A stretch of DNA of 64,000 nucleotides. Source: Botryosphaeria dothidea (taxonomy: Eukaryota > Ascomycota > Dothideomycetes > Botryosphaeriales > Botryosphaeriaceae). Numbering within the stretch: the first letter of the stretch is position 1; each line of letters opens with the position of its first letter. Below the pieces are notes generated by a model, which saw nothing but the letters and a program-made list of their open reading frames with translations, was not told where the DNA came from and did not search any database. The DNA is taken from contig WWBZ02000082.1 in the NCBI GenBank assembly GCA_011503125.2, positions 1,240,001 to 1,304,000 on the forward strand, read 5' to 3'. Made by a program: the position numbers and the translations under genes. Shown one piece after another: positions 21,208 to 31,994 of the stretch.

Positions 21208-23257
21208 ATGTCTGAACCAAGCTCGCCCTCTCCAGATTCTAAAGCTGTCGAAGCCGGCTCGTCGAGCCCTGGCCATGATGTCCAGTCATCCGAAGGACAA
21301 CTGGAAGAACCCCGGAAGATTTCTGCCTCTGTGATTCTGTCTGTTTTCGTGGGTCAACCCGCAATCTTTCTCTCATTGTATTATGTATGGTAGGAAAGTT
21401 GACTGACGGGCAATGAGGCAGTTTCTCGGAATGTCTCTCGTGGCCCCTGTCTCGTGTGGATACGCAATGGTGAATAGTATCCTAAATCCCATTGGAAGGG
21501 CCTTACACGACATGGAAAATGTCGTTTGGATTGCTGGGGGTTGGAGCGTTGCATCTGCGGTCTCGTTCTCCATCGCTGGTTCGTGGAGTGATATTTTCGG
21601 TCGCCGATACGTCACACTTTCTGGTCAACTGGTAACTTTGATTGGCGCTGTGAGTCATCTGCAAGCCGTCGTGAGGATTTGTGGTGGCTTAGACTGATTT
21701 GAACGGTAGATAATTGGTGCGACAGCTCAAAAGACGACTACTGTCGCAGCGGCCTCAACCATCATCGGCTTCGGTGCGGGGATTTCCTTTGTTTCGTATG
21801 CCGGCATTTCAGAGATCATCCCAAACAAATATCGGTGGGTGTCACTTCAGCTCTCTCTTTTTTTCCAGTCTGACAAATAGTGCAGCGGCATAGGTCTCGG
21901 CTGGACTGAGTTCTGTATCAATATCCCGTGGGTTGCCCTCGCCGTACTACTTGCCAACAAACTAGCCGAGTCCACCTGGCGTTGGTGCTACTGCATTGCG
22001 ATCATCTATTCCGGCCTCTGTTTCATCGGAATAGCTGCAGTTTACTTTCCACCTTCTCGACCCCGGAACGACTTCGACAAATCACGCTGGGACGAGGTTA
22101 AAGAGCTTGATTGGACTGGACTTTTCCTTTTCACAGCTGGGTTAGCAATCCTACTGGTTGGCTTGACATATCTTGGAAAAGAATCATAGTCGAAGGCGCT
22201 CGTGGCATCAACAACCACCATTGGCGGTCTCACCACAATGGCTTGCTTTGCTTATGAGTTCTCCGGAAGACCAAAGAATCCTCTGTTCCCTTGGCAGCTG
22301 TTCACCATGGTCCGCAAGTTCACGATCCACCTCCTTATTGTTTTCGTCTCTGGATTCATTTGGTATGCGATGGCTGCTCTCCTGCCACAGGCAACACTGT
22401 ACATGTACACGAACGATCCCATCGAGATCGGCTTGATTGCCATTCCAAATGGCGTCGGAACCGCCGTTGGTGGCTGGATCATACCATCACTTATCGACTA
22501 CATCCGTCACGTCAGGGGCCAAATCGTCCTTGCCGTTCTGATCCAAACAGTGTTTACCGCCTGTTACGCCGCGCACAGCCGCGCCGCATGGATCGTCCTC
22601 CAATTCTTCGGTCAAGGCTGTTTCACCTGGCTGACCACACTGGCCTACCTCGCAGGTGGTCTGTTTGTCCCCCATGGAGACCTGGGAACAGCATCCGGCC
22701 TCATCGGCACCTTTCGCTCTGCCGGCGGCTCGATCGGGAACGCAATCTTCAGCACAGTCCTGCACTCGGTCATCAACAGCGACCTGCAAGACAACATAGC
22801 CAATGCAGCCATAGCTGCCGGCTTCAACGCCGAAGGCATTCCCCAGCTCATACCAGCGGTCATCAACGAAGCGGTCGGCGTGCCGGGCTCGCTGGCTACT
22901 CTCGGTGTCTCAGACCCGGTGCGCCGGGCTGTGCTCGCAACGTTCAGGGACACTTATGCGAAAGCTTTCCGGATGGTGTTTTACACAAGCATCCCGTTTG
23001 GCGTTGTTGCGCTTGTGGCTGCGTGGTTTGTGGAAGACCCATCGCCGCTTTTGACGAACCATGTAGCCACTGAGCTCGAGCATGACGTGCTATCGGGGAG
23101 GAGGGCTTCCAAGAGGACTACAGTCCCGGTGCATGGATTCAGGTTGTCTTCTTCGCGGCCGAGATCCGTTGCGGAGGGACCAGGTGAGACGGGCGAGACT
23201 GAGGATGAGCAAAAGGCGGAGGTGCAGCACAGGGAGAATGTGGATGGTGGAGTTTGA
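21208..23257 (+). pseudogene. TRI12-like MFS efflux transporter with one in-frame stop
   Basis: Exons 21208-21348, 21422-21649, 21710-21834 and 21886-23257; the three introns (73, 60 and 51 bases) have consistent phases. The protein would be about 620 aa with an N-terminal hydrophilic tail, the MFS motif GSWSDIFGRRY after the second helix, and 14-helix topology like the TRI12 family of toxin, siderophore or drug exporters at the plasma membrane. One TAG at 22187-22189 interrupts the frame in the middle of a helix region (YLGKES-stop-SKALVAST). Family alignment suggests Trp here, so TGG to TAG, a G-to-A change. Everything else is intact, so this is either a very young pseudogene or a read-through or sequencing case. 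Substrate unknown. Confidence 0.8.
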
Positions 23258-23824
23258 GGATTTGCATGGAGCTCGAAGGTACTTAATTTGGCTTTGCTTG
23301 AGCATATCGGACTAAATGTGGTCTTTCTTCCCTTTGTTTCAGTGTCTATAGCCAAATACAAGTTCATACGATGCCGCGGATTGTGCATCTACATGGGCGC
23401 TTTTAGTGTCTCGAGGATTCGGCAACGCAGAGTTATTTGTGGGCAACTTCCCCTTGTAGGAAGGTATGCTGGAAATCTCTTTGCCGTCTAGAGTAATAAG
23501 GCACAGCCCTTGGCTGGGGCTCTGGCCCGGTTCTGCATCATCCCGACCCCTCGCTTACCCAACGTTCCGCTTCATGGTCGCTTTGCAAACTCCTACATGG
23601 TCCTGCTGCCTGAACCATCCACAGCTCATCAGAATGCATACATTTCCAAATTCAATTTGCAATTAAGAATGCTTACTAAGCGCACAAACTTTAAGCGAGA
23701 CAAACATTTGCGATGGCTGGCACAACTCAACACGTTGCACTCACTCTTGCACTACTCGGCATTAGCCAATTGCAGAGCTCTCTATACGTTGAGTATATCC
23801 TGTGTTGATCTTTATACAGTCATA
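23258..23824. other. Intergenic region
   Basis: 567 bases between the transporter and the EBP-like gene. An open frame from 23510 runs into the next gene, but its upstream part has no domain content. Confidence 0.5.
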
Positions 23825-24753
23825 ATGGCCGATCAAGCACTGAGAATGCCCTCTCATCCTTATTATCCGCTCGATCTGGAGCTTCCGGGATACACCGATA
23901 ACACCCTTGCCTTGACGACACTGTTGTCCGGCTTCTCCGCCGGCATTGCGCTGGTCCTGGGAGCTGCGCGCGTCCTGTCTCGCATGTATCGCCCATCTAT
24001 CAGCAGTGCCGATCAGTTCCTGGTCCTTTGGTTTGTCCTTTGTAAGTACACTGAGCGGACATACGTACAATGGTCTTATCGTCATCCGAGATATCCGGTA
24101 GATGCACGTGATTATGACTCGACTAACTCACGTAGGTGGGTCACTTCACTGTTTCTATGAGGGCTACTTCATATACAATCATGACCGTATGCCGGCCATG
24201 CAAGACGTCTTCGGGCAGTTGTGGAAGGAGTACGCCAAGTCCGACTCCCGATACCTGGCGGCTGATTCCTTGGTCTTGACTCTTGAAACAATCACTGTGG
24301 TAGGTGTCCTCAGCTCTGTTAGCTCTCTATCTCTCCTGACAAGCTCATTTTCAGTTCGTCTGGGGACCGTTATCCTTTATGACAGCATGGTTCATTGTGT
24401 GCGAATCTCCCTTCAGATTTCCATTCCAGGCTCTGGTATCGACCGGACACCTGTATAGTGACATGTTGTATTATGTGACGAGTTTCCTGGACATGAGGAG
24501 GGGAGTATTGCACTCGCGTCCTGAAGCTCTCTACTTTTGGGTTTACTTTGTTATTATGAACTCCTTTTGGATTGTGATTCCTGCTTGTAAGTCGAGTCAA
24601 TATTGGAGTTCAACAGAGAGAACCAAGTACTCATCATATCGCACAGCCATCCTCTATGAAGCTGTGATGGGATCAGCGCAAGCTGTTGCAGCAATGAGGA
24701 AAGAAAAACGCACCTCCCAACAGTCGGTTCAGGCGAAGGAACACAACTTGTAA
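23825..24753 (+). CDS. EXPERA (emopamil-binding protein-like) membrane protein
   Basis: Four exons: 23825-24041, 24136-24299, 24355-24586 and 24647-24753, encoding 239 aa. All three introns (94, 55 and 60 bases) have GTAAGT/GTAGGT donors and phases agree. Hallmarks of the EBP family are visible: HPYYP near residue 11, LPGYTDN, WFVLCGSLHCFYEGYF (His and Glu of the catalytic site), YAKSDSRY, and ESPFRFPFQ in the fourth helix. Known role of the family: delta8-delta7 sterol isomerases, or EBP-like proteins of specialised metabolism, in the endoplasmic reticulum membrane. Whether it acts in core ergosterol synthesis or elsewhere cannot be told. Its RTA1-like, exporter and glycosyltransferase neighbours are damaged. 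Confidence 0.88.
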
Positions 24754-24990
24754 TCACTGAGCCGCAGTTGAAAAAAAAAAAATGCCCAGTATGAAATGCC
24801 TCAGCGTTGAGTGCAGCATATCTGTAATACTACTTTTTTGAAATCCCGGATATCTAATGGGAGATTAGACCGCCAGCCGGGGCAGTATCACTGTCATCAC
24901 CTTCCAACACACAGTATTTATTCACTCTAGCCGCATATCATGTGTCGTACCTGCAAACAGCCTCAGCTCCCTCCAAAAGTCAAGGTCTTC
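24754..24990. other. Convergent intergenic gap with poly-A tract
   Basis: Holds a run of A near 24770-24781 and the shared 3' ends of the EBP-like gene and the esterase relic. Confidence 0.5.
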
Positions 24991-25786
24991 CTATAGTTTG
25001 TGGCTATTTTCAAGACCAACTTGAGTGCTCAGGAATCGCACAATATCATCAATCTACTCTGGCACTTTATACCAGTGCTCTTCATCATACTCTTTCCATT
25101 CCACCTGACACCTCAATGCTTCCAGCACATCCCGGGCTTTTGCTCCGAGATTGACAGAAACTTTCTCATCATGTTTTCCATGACCCAAGAAGACTGGCGT
25201 TGCTGGAAAGACCGGCTCGTCCCCGGGTTTCCCGGAAAGCATTGGCAAAGATGCAATATCTCGCGCTGTGTTCGCCGCCTGCAGTTGAATGCCCTCCGGC
25301 CACGTGCCCTCCATACTCCTTTCTTCACACCCTCTCTCCTCCCTGACATCTCCTTCATCAATTGCATCATTCCCACCACCACCATCCCCCTCCCCCTCCC
25401 CTCTCCGCCCCCTCGCCTCCTCCTCCTCCACCAACCCACCCACATACGCACCCGTCTCCGCGACCCCCGCGCGCTGCAACCCGCGCCTCTCCTCCGGATC
25501 GACGAGCGACCAGCCGTCGAACCACTGGGCGATCGGCGCCCCCTTCAGGACCGTCGCGGGCCGCGTCGGAGCGGCGGGGAAGACGAACTTGGCGCCGCGG
25601 AAGTGCTCGGCGAGCGTCTTTGCGCGCGGACGAGCGCGCCGAGAAGAGCAGGTCCGGCCCGAAGCGCGGGCCGTCGCCGCCGCGGCCGTGCAGCAGGACG
25701 AGGGTGTGGGTGTGCGGCGCGGTGGGCGGGATGGTGAAGGGGGGTGGGCGGGTGGGTTGGGGGGCTGAGGGCGCGGGGGTGGTCAT
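24991..25786 (-). pseudogene. Acyl-protein thioesterase/carboxylesterase relic lacking its nucleophile
   Basis: Minus strand, start ATG at 25786. The N-terminal strand and oxyanion region are recognisable (LVLLHGRGGDGPRFGPDLL). A one-base frameshift near 25618-25622 then leads to HFRGAKFVFPAAPTRPA and QWFDGW, typical of APT1-like alpha/beta hydrolases. The segment that should hold G-x-S-x-G is replaced by low-complexity acidic and glycine-rich sequence, so the catalytic Ser is missing. The C-terminal part keeps FLGHGKHDEKVSV (catalytic Asp) and DEEHWYKVP (catalytic His). A TAG at 25054-25056 follows, with in-frame sequence (IDDIVRFL) continuing to a second stop at 24991. Three independent defects make a working enzyme unlikely. 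Confidence 0.72.
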
Positions 25787-26270
25787 GCTGGTGGGTGTCG
25801 TGGGGGAGGGAGATGGAGGGCGCAGGCGGGGTGGCGTTTGACAGCTGGGAATGTTGGATGAAAAATTGGAGCGTCGCTGTAGGTCGGGGGGTGGTGTTGA
25901 AGGGGTTCTTGCAGCCATCGGGTGGGATGTTGGTGTTTGGAAATAGGGGAGTTTTCATAACTCAAAGTTTTGAGTGATAATGGAGATCATTGCTGAGTAT
26001 GTGTAAGGTTGCTGTGCCACATGGTTAAGCGCCGTGGCGGCCCGTCCCATCGCGGGAGTACTACCCGGAGTTGATCAAGCCGGGAAGCCGCTCAAAACTA
26101 AGGACTCCAGTGCATTACAACGGAATGACGGGAAACTATTTGCAGCTTAAAAAATAAATATATGGAGTAATATGAAAGCTAAATGGAGACTCTACATCGT
26201 CAATACATCAAAAACATGATCGTTGGTCTATTCTTCAGGAACCACTCCGCTTCGGCCATTACTCCATCAC
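25787..26270. other. Intergenic region
   Basis: 484 bases. A minus-strand open frame continues upstream of 25786 but is proline-rich and without domain content. Nothing else recognised. Confidence 0.5.
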
Positions 26271-27003
26271 TCACTGCGGCATAACCGCACATAGCTCAGC
26301 CTCATACGTCTTATTTCGGCGCAGCGAGTTTTCAGCACCGACGGCAATCCTCCCAATATCCCCGTCTGGCAACACATCGCCGACGAACCCCGGCGTATTC
26401 GCCCTGACGCCGTTCATGCACCTCATCTTCGCAAGCCCCTCCGTAGACAACGCCATCGCAGCACCCATCTGCAGCGTGGCCGTGGCGTCCAGCCGGTCCG
26501 TCCAGCGCGGCATCCTCAATGCAAACACCACAAGCCCGAGCAGCGACACGCGGAAGGTGCCCAACAAGACGGACCCGGCAATCACGCCCTCGATCGGCAT
26601 GACAGGCGCGAGCATGTCCCTCCCCTCATCGACGCTGACATACAAGCCGTCACTGCGTCCGGGATTGTTGAGCAGGATGTCGTTGGCCATGAAGGCAGCC
26701 ATGCGCAGCGCCGCGGCCATGCCGAGCTCGTCGAAGAAGTTGTGGAGCCAGCCGGCGACGTACGTCTGGATTTGCTGCAGATTTCCGGACTCGGTCGGCA
26801 CGATGCAAGTGTTGGCGCCGTAGTCGTCGTTGCCGGAGCCGCTGAACTCGACCATGCGGCCCAGCGGAACGATGGCCTGGCACACGTAGCCGTAGTCGTC
26901 GTGCCATGTCCGGTAGCCGCCAGTGCTGTTGAGATAGTCCAGGTAGTTCGAGGAGGTGAAGGCGTCGATGACGGAGCCGTTGCCGAACAGTGCGGTGTAG
27001 ATG
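26271..27003 (-). pseudogene. Truncated fungal membrane protein, C-terminal part
   Basis: An open frame on the minus strand ends in a stop at 26271. It holds a long, probably extracellular stretch (YRTWHDDYGYVCQAIVP, GANTCIVPTESGN), a segment with helix-like hydrophobicity around VIAGSVLLGTFRVSLLGLVVFAL, and a hydrophilic tail. This resembles the C-terminal end of large fungal multi-helix hypothetical proteins. The coding pattern runs right up to the edge of element copy B at 27004 and no start codon or earlier exons are found beyond it. The only in-frame start-like codon lies inside the element. I call it a 5'-truncated relic; function unknown. Confidence 0.6.
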
Positions 27004-27169
27004 TGATGGAAAATGAGCTCAATCACCTCCGTTATCTGTTATTGGATAGCATATTAGCTTAGTCATTCATTCTGAGACGTCTTGGGGATCAACACCACGA
27101 GCGCCTCAGCAACCAAGCAATCAAGTCATTCATTCATCGATTCCGACCGATCAAGCGCAAATTCCATCA
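27004..27169. mobile_element. MITE-like inverted-repeat element, copy B
   Basis: 166 bases, the same length and orientation as copy A (10446-10611), with five mismatches (about 97% identity) and the same terminal inverted repeats. The flanks (AGATG on the left, GCGTT on the right) do not match, so no target duplication is visible. The left flank is the cut end of a coding sequence. This fits rearrangement or deletion at the element rather than a simple insertion. Confidence 0.8.
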
Positions 27170-28262
27170 GCGTTATTACCCAAATCCTTGGATTCCACAT
27201 CTACTACACTTACTAGTGATTGGATATCACAACCCGCGGCCGATACTCGCTAACTTTGGTAGGGGCTTGACAGGCAATTCCAAGAGTCCGGCAGCTTCCG
27301 CATGGCAATTGCTTGTCACATCGAATCTGATAGAAGATAAGTAGACTGCCAAAGTGGACGAGTTTCTTTGGTCGGTACCTTCCTTAATAGGCAGTTCTCC
27401 CACTAGTTATGAGTTCAGTACTTGAGGCTTGTTGGGAGGAAGAGTTTCCTACGACTCTTGGAAGTAGATGGCCTTGAGATGAGGGGCCGGACTCGGTCAT
27501 GGTGTTGGAACCAGCAACGAGGACGTTTGAATTGGACGCGAGTTCTCGTAGACATTGATCAATTATTGGGCAGTCGGTGTCTCAAAGCATAATTGGTGGA
27601 TCAGTGCAAACACTAAACAATGCGTCGCAGTTGTGGAACGGCAAAATGAAAAGGGTTTCCGCGGGAAGGAATAAAATTATACCGAGCACATGGTGGTAAG
27701 CTAGCAATAGGCTAAGATTAGAGCTGACGCCGTGAACCAGCAGTGAAGCCTCCAGTTTTGCAAATGTGAGTCAGCCGAATCAACACAGATGGTGATGCAA
27801 GCGCACTTCCGGCGAGGGGATTGGGAGAGTCGAAGAAGCACGTGGACGTTGTGGTAGGATAGGTCGATGAATCTTATACTGGCTGGGATGGGTGCGTATT
27901 TTAATAGCTCGATTGAAGCCGCATTACATAAAATCAATGAACGAGCATTATCTGGAAAACGGTTCGGCGAGAATGTGTTGTGCATAGTCTAGAGGAGCTC
28001 CAGCCAATCAGAACTCCCGCACGCCGCAGTTTTCCGGCGACCATTCGTCTCAAAACACAGAAGAGGCGCTGCAGCTCACATAATCGAAACACAACACGAT
28101 TTGGAAGCTTTGAAGATACAGAAAGAATCATTTGTTTTGGATAATATCAGTTTTTATACGTTCCGAACATGTGATCTAAACCAAATAATAGAGCCAACAA
28201 TTGATTTCAACAATAACAATGGGGATCCTACTCAACGAACGCTGCTCAAGAACATGCTCTTC
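27170..28262. other. Intergenic region
   Basis: About 1.1 kb, rather AT-rich toward the right, between element copy B and the lactonase-like gene. No supported gene. Confidence 0.55.
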
Positions 28263-29752
28263 TCATTTCTCATACACCTCCAAGCTATCCACATCATAAA
28301 CCCCATTAAACTTAAAGAATCCCAACACCTGCGGCGCCGTCGCACACCTGGCCTCCCCCGGAGTCGGCACCGCCGCCGTAAACTCCAACAACGGAATCTT
28401 GACTCCACTGCAAGCCCGACACGCCGCGCTGACCTCGTACGTAGCGTTCAGCCTCAAATTCCGACCAATGACCTGGAACATGTCCAGCCCGACTTCCGGC
28501 CTGACGGTGACCAAGGCTGTCGCGTTCGGATGCGACGCCGACCCGTTCACCGCGACGAGCTTGTTGACCGCGGGCGCGCCGGCCAGCCCCTGTGTTCCGA
28601 GATTCTGCGTCCCGTTCCCGGAAGGGACGGCGTTGGAGACGTAGACCAGGGCCTGGCCTTCCTGGCCGACGTCCAGGGTGTGCAGGATGTCGAAGGTCGG
28701 GGTTGTCAGGTCGACGACGTCGACGGTGTCGCTGTGCTCGTTGACGAGGTAGAGCCGCGTGTTGTCGGCGCTGGGCCAGAGGCCGTGCGGCTGGATGCCG
28801 GAGCTGCGGATGGTCGTGACGAAGGTGGGTGGTTGTTCGGGGTCTGGCTGGTGGTAGACCTTCGTCGCGTCTGCGCCGGCGACGCTGACGAAGCCGTAGG
28901 TTGTGCCGTTGATGGTGGCGAAGTTGGGGTGGTTCGTCTCGGGGCCGGTGGGCAGGACGGAGATGACTTTTCGTGAGTCGGTGGAGACGACGGATACTGT
29001 GCCGACCATTTTGTGCGCGGCCCAGAGACGTTTGCCGTCCGCGGATAGCATCATGTCCGAAGAAAATGTATGGTTGAGGCCAGTGATGTTCGCGATGGTC
29101 TGACGGGAGGCAACATCCAGTACATGGATGTACGGTGACCGGATGTGGTTCACATATGCAATTGTGCCATCTGGGTTGAACAGGACTAGACAAGAAGTCA
29201 GTGCCTATCAATATTTTCATGCACGAAATCTCAACCTTTACTTGGCCCGCCATATGACGGAATGGTCTCTATGACACCTCCGCTGAGCCCATCCACCACA
29301 CTGACATGATCCACACCTCTAGTGCCAACCCAGATAGTACGGTTATCGGCGGCGAATAAGGCCTCGTGAGCTTGTCTGTCGGTAAAGGTCTGGCTCACAA
29401 TGCTATTGTCCAAAGTCCGAATAACCGTGACTGTGTTGCTTGTGACGCTCGTTGAGACGATGTATTTCCCATCTCGTGAGAATCCCAGACCATGGGAATT
29501 CACGGAGCGAATGTACTGCGGCCCAATCACGTCTGACAATCGAGTAGAGCCTAGGGAGATTGTGCCAAGTACCGAATTGGTTCCCGGATCAATGACGGTG
29601 ATGGTGTTTGAAGATTGATCGCCAGTGTAAACGCGGTCCTGAGATGAGATTAGGCTGCCAGCACCAGCTTCAGCCGGGGCCTGGGCCTGCCCGATTGCTG
29701 TACCTGCAAGTTGAAGCAGTGACAGCAGGTAGTGAGTACTAAGTCTCATCAT
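28263..29752 (-). CDS. Secreted beta-propeller protein, lactonase/YVTN type
   Basis: Two exons on the minus strand, 29752-29236 and 29185-28263, about 479 aa. The 50-base intron ends in TCTAG. Two donors six bases apart (GTAAAG and GTTGAG) both keep the frame; GTTGAG gives GGPSKVLFNPDG, the better family fit. The first ATG pair is at 29752/29749, followed by a signal peptide ending near residue 21 (LAGTAIG-QAQA). Repeated blade motifs are visible: NTITVIDPGTNSVLGTI, NTVTVIRTLDNSIV, HVSVVDGLSGGVIETI and VSVVSTDSRKVISVL, as in seven-bladed YVTN/lactonase propellers. Substrate unknown; family members include secreted lactone-cleaving or binding proteins. Confidence 0.85.
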
Positions 29753-30084
29753 GGATTGCAGAGTGTGAGATTCAGATTGAGATAGTGTGGAATGCACCTA
29801 ACGGTATGGCTGTTAACCAAATGGCGGCCCCGCTCGAGTACCGAGACACTAGTGAGCATGACGTATGCTCGTTACTTTTCTGGGCTAATGACTGAAGCTT
29901 GCACGACGCTTGGCAGATTACAAAGCTGTCAGCAACACAATTTCGTAGGGTCTCTCTCGCGTACAGAAGTGATTTTTATTTAGAATCTCTCACGTTGAGA
30001 ATTGACTCTGGATGACGAAGATGGACAAAAGAATTATGCCATCAATCAAAAAACACTGCGAGAGACAAAACGCCAAGCCAGTTC
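29753..30084. other. Intergenic region
   Basis: 332 bases upstream of the lactonase-like gene and downstream of the dehydrogenase. Nothing recognised. Confidence 0.55.
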
Positions 30085-30882
30085 TCACCACGGATACTCG
30101 CCAGTGTTGTGCAGAAATTTCCCGACACCTTTATCCCGCTTCCCTTCCAGGAGTTCAACCAGCGACACAACGGACTCCGAAGTCGCTCTTGCGCCATGCT
30201 CGGCATCATTGTATGGGCCCAGATTCGACACTGTGAACCCCGGGCAATACGCGAAGACTTTGATGCCGGCTGGCTCGTACTCTACGTACTGGCACGCGGT
30301 GATCATGTTGAGCGCAGCTTTGCTTGCCCGGTACTGGACTTCCTGGACACCGTACATTGGCGAAGAGCGGTCCAAGGCACGGCCGATGGAGCCCAATCCG
30401 CTCGAGACGTTGACAATCTTCGGGGAGGCGCTCGACTTCTTGAGCAAAGGTCCGAATGCCTTTGCGATTATGGCAGGGCCTGTTGCGTTCGTGTTGAAGG
30501 ATTCCTGTAGTTGCTGGCGGAGCGGGAGATCCATGGCGGCGGTGGCAGCGTTGTTGACTAGGATGTCGAGTTTCCCGTGGTTGCGCTCGACGTCTGCTGC
30601 TGCGCGCTCAATGGCGCTGTCATCCGTGGCATCGATCAGAAGCAGCTCTACGGAGCCCGGAAGGCTTCGAGATTGCAGGTCTTTGACCGTCGTCTGGCCT
30701 TTTTCGGCGGACCGGGCTCCCGCAAGGACGTGGTACGACCCCTTGGCCATCAGCTGAGCGACAAGCTCAAGACCAATGCCGCTTGTTGCTTTGGGATCAA
30801 AGTCAGAAGGTGTTTATCCGCATCAAGGGGGTTTAAACATACCACCTGTGACCAGAACCAGTGTCTTTGTAGCCGCTGCCAT
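30085..30882 (-). CDS. Short-chain dehydrogenase/reductase
   Basis: Two exons on the minus strand, 30882-30843 and 30788-30085, encoding 247 aa. The 53-base intron starts GTATGT and ends CCCAAAG. This AAG acceptor is chosen because it alone restores the frame and the cofactor motif TGATSGIG (residues about 12-19). Other SDR signatures: NNAAT after the fourth strand, catalytic Ser in VNVSSGLGS, YRASK with catalytic Tyr and Lys, and CPGFTVSNLG after it. Short length and TGxxxGxG suggest a classical NADP(H)- or NAD(H)-dependent SDR of the carbonyl-reductase-like group. Substrate unknown. Its start region shares an intergenic space, with a perfect palindrome, with the divergent transporter. Confidence 0.9.
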
Positions 30883-31994
30883 TGTGAATGGAGTGATGTG
30901 GTGGATGTTTCGAATAATAGCATGCGCATTTTTTTTTTTGGTTTAAGTATTGAGACGTTCCAGCTACATGTTCTCTCCCTCCTCTTAACGCCGCCGGCGT
31001 TAACGCAGATAAGCGGTAGCTTGCACTCCCACACCAAGTGTGCTTATTACATCTTAATAAGCGTTGGCGGATTTAGCGCTGACTGGCGGAGGCTGCAACC
31101 CGGCTGACAGGGGAAGATGAGAACCGAGATGGCCGAATTGACCCATTCATCAGTACTCATCATGGATTTAATGCTTTCATAGACTCTGAGGCGCCCTGCG
31201 ACTCAAAGAAGCAAAAAACACTAGCATGAATACCAGGTTCAGTCACGTGATGTGTCCCGCAATTGGAGTGCCATTTGAAATATTAGCGCAACGGTATTTA
31301 CCAGGATGAATAGCAATGCCATGTAACCAACAATTATGAAACCTTCGCTAACCATATAGTAATACTGGCTGTGGCATGTTGTAGTTCGTGCCCTACCGCA
31401 GGTTGGACAGCACTACTGGAGATGTCAGGCTATAGCGGTGAGCTGTTGTTTGCGAGGATATTGACATCCTCAGGTGAGCAACGTGCGAGTGTTGAGGAAG
31501 TTTCAACTTTGAAGAGTAGGCTTGTGCTCGAACGCAGCGATGACGGCGCTCAGGTCTGGTAGGCTGCTGCTTTCAACGGCCCTTTTCTTTCGAGACACTA
31601 AACCAAACCCGGTATGTGTTTCCGCTATCCTACCATCCGCCAATCGAAAGGCTAGACGAGCGGGTCTTGTAAATTTCCCTTACGAGATTACACGTGATTT
31701 TGAACCATCTACAACCTTCTGTAGCCAAAATTCTCCTACGTAATTGGTCAACCATACATCAGAAGAGAATGGCGCTCCCTTCTCCCCGGCCCCGCTTGTC
31801 CTTCACGCCCTACACGCACCATCCGTGCCTGAGTTAAATCTGACCGCATGTGAAAATGGCTTTAAAGCTCTGCTCTTTCTCTTTGTTCTCTTTTCATTCT
31901 GTAAAACAACCTACCACTTGGGCTGTGGCTCCATCTGATTTTCCCTGCCCTCACTCCCGTGATTCTCGCTGTTTGCGGCTGCATCGAGCACGCA
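30883..31994. other. Divergent intergenic region with palindrome
   Basis: About 1.1 kb between divergently read dehydrogenase and transporter genes. It contains the 19-base palindrome at 30985-31003. Small open frames here lack support. Confidence 0.55.
30985..31003. promoter_or_regulatory. 19-base GC-rich palindrome, possible regulator site
   Basis: TTAACGCCG-C-CGGCGTTAA is a perfect inverted repeat around one base, 102 bases upstream of the dehydrogenase ATG. CGG-type inverted half sites are the usual targets of Zn(II)2Cys6 dimers; the link is inference. Confidence 0.4.

Noticed and set aside
20000..25800. A secondary-metabolite gene cluster
   Set aside because: Transporter, RTA1-like, EBP-like and regulator genes occur together, but no polyketide synthase, peptide synthetase, terpene cyclase or other backbone enzyme is present in the window.
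28101..28976. 291-aa plus-strand frame opposite the lactonase-like gene
   Set aside because: Complement of beta-propeller coding sequence; no independent support.
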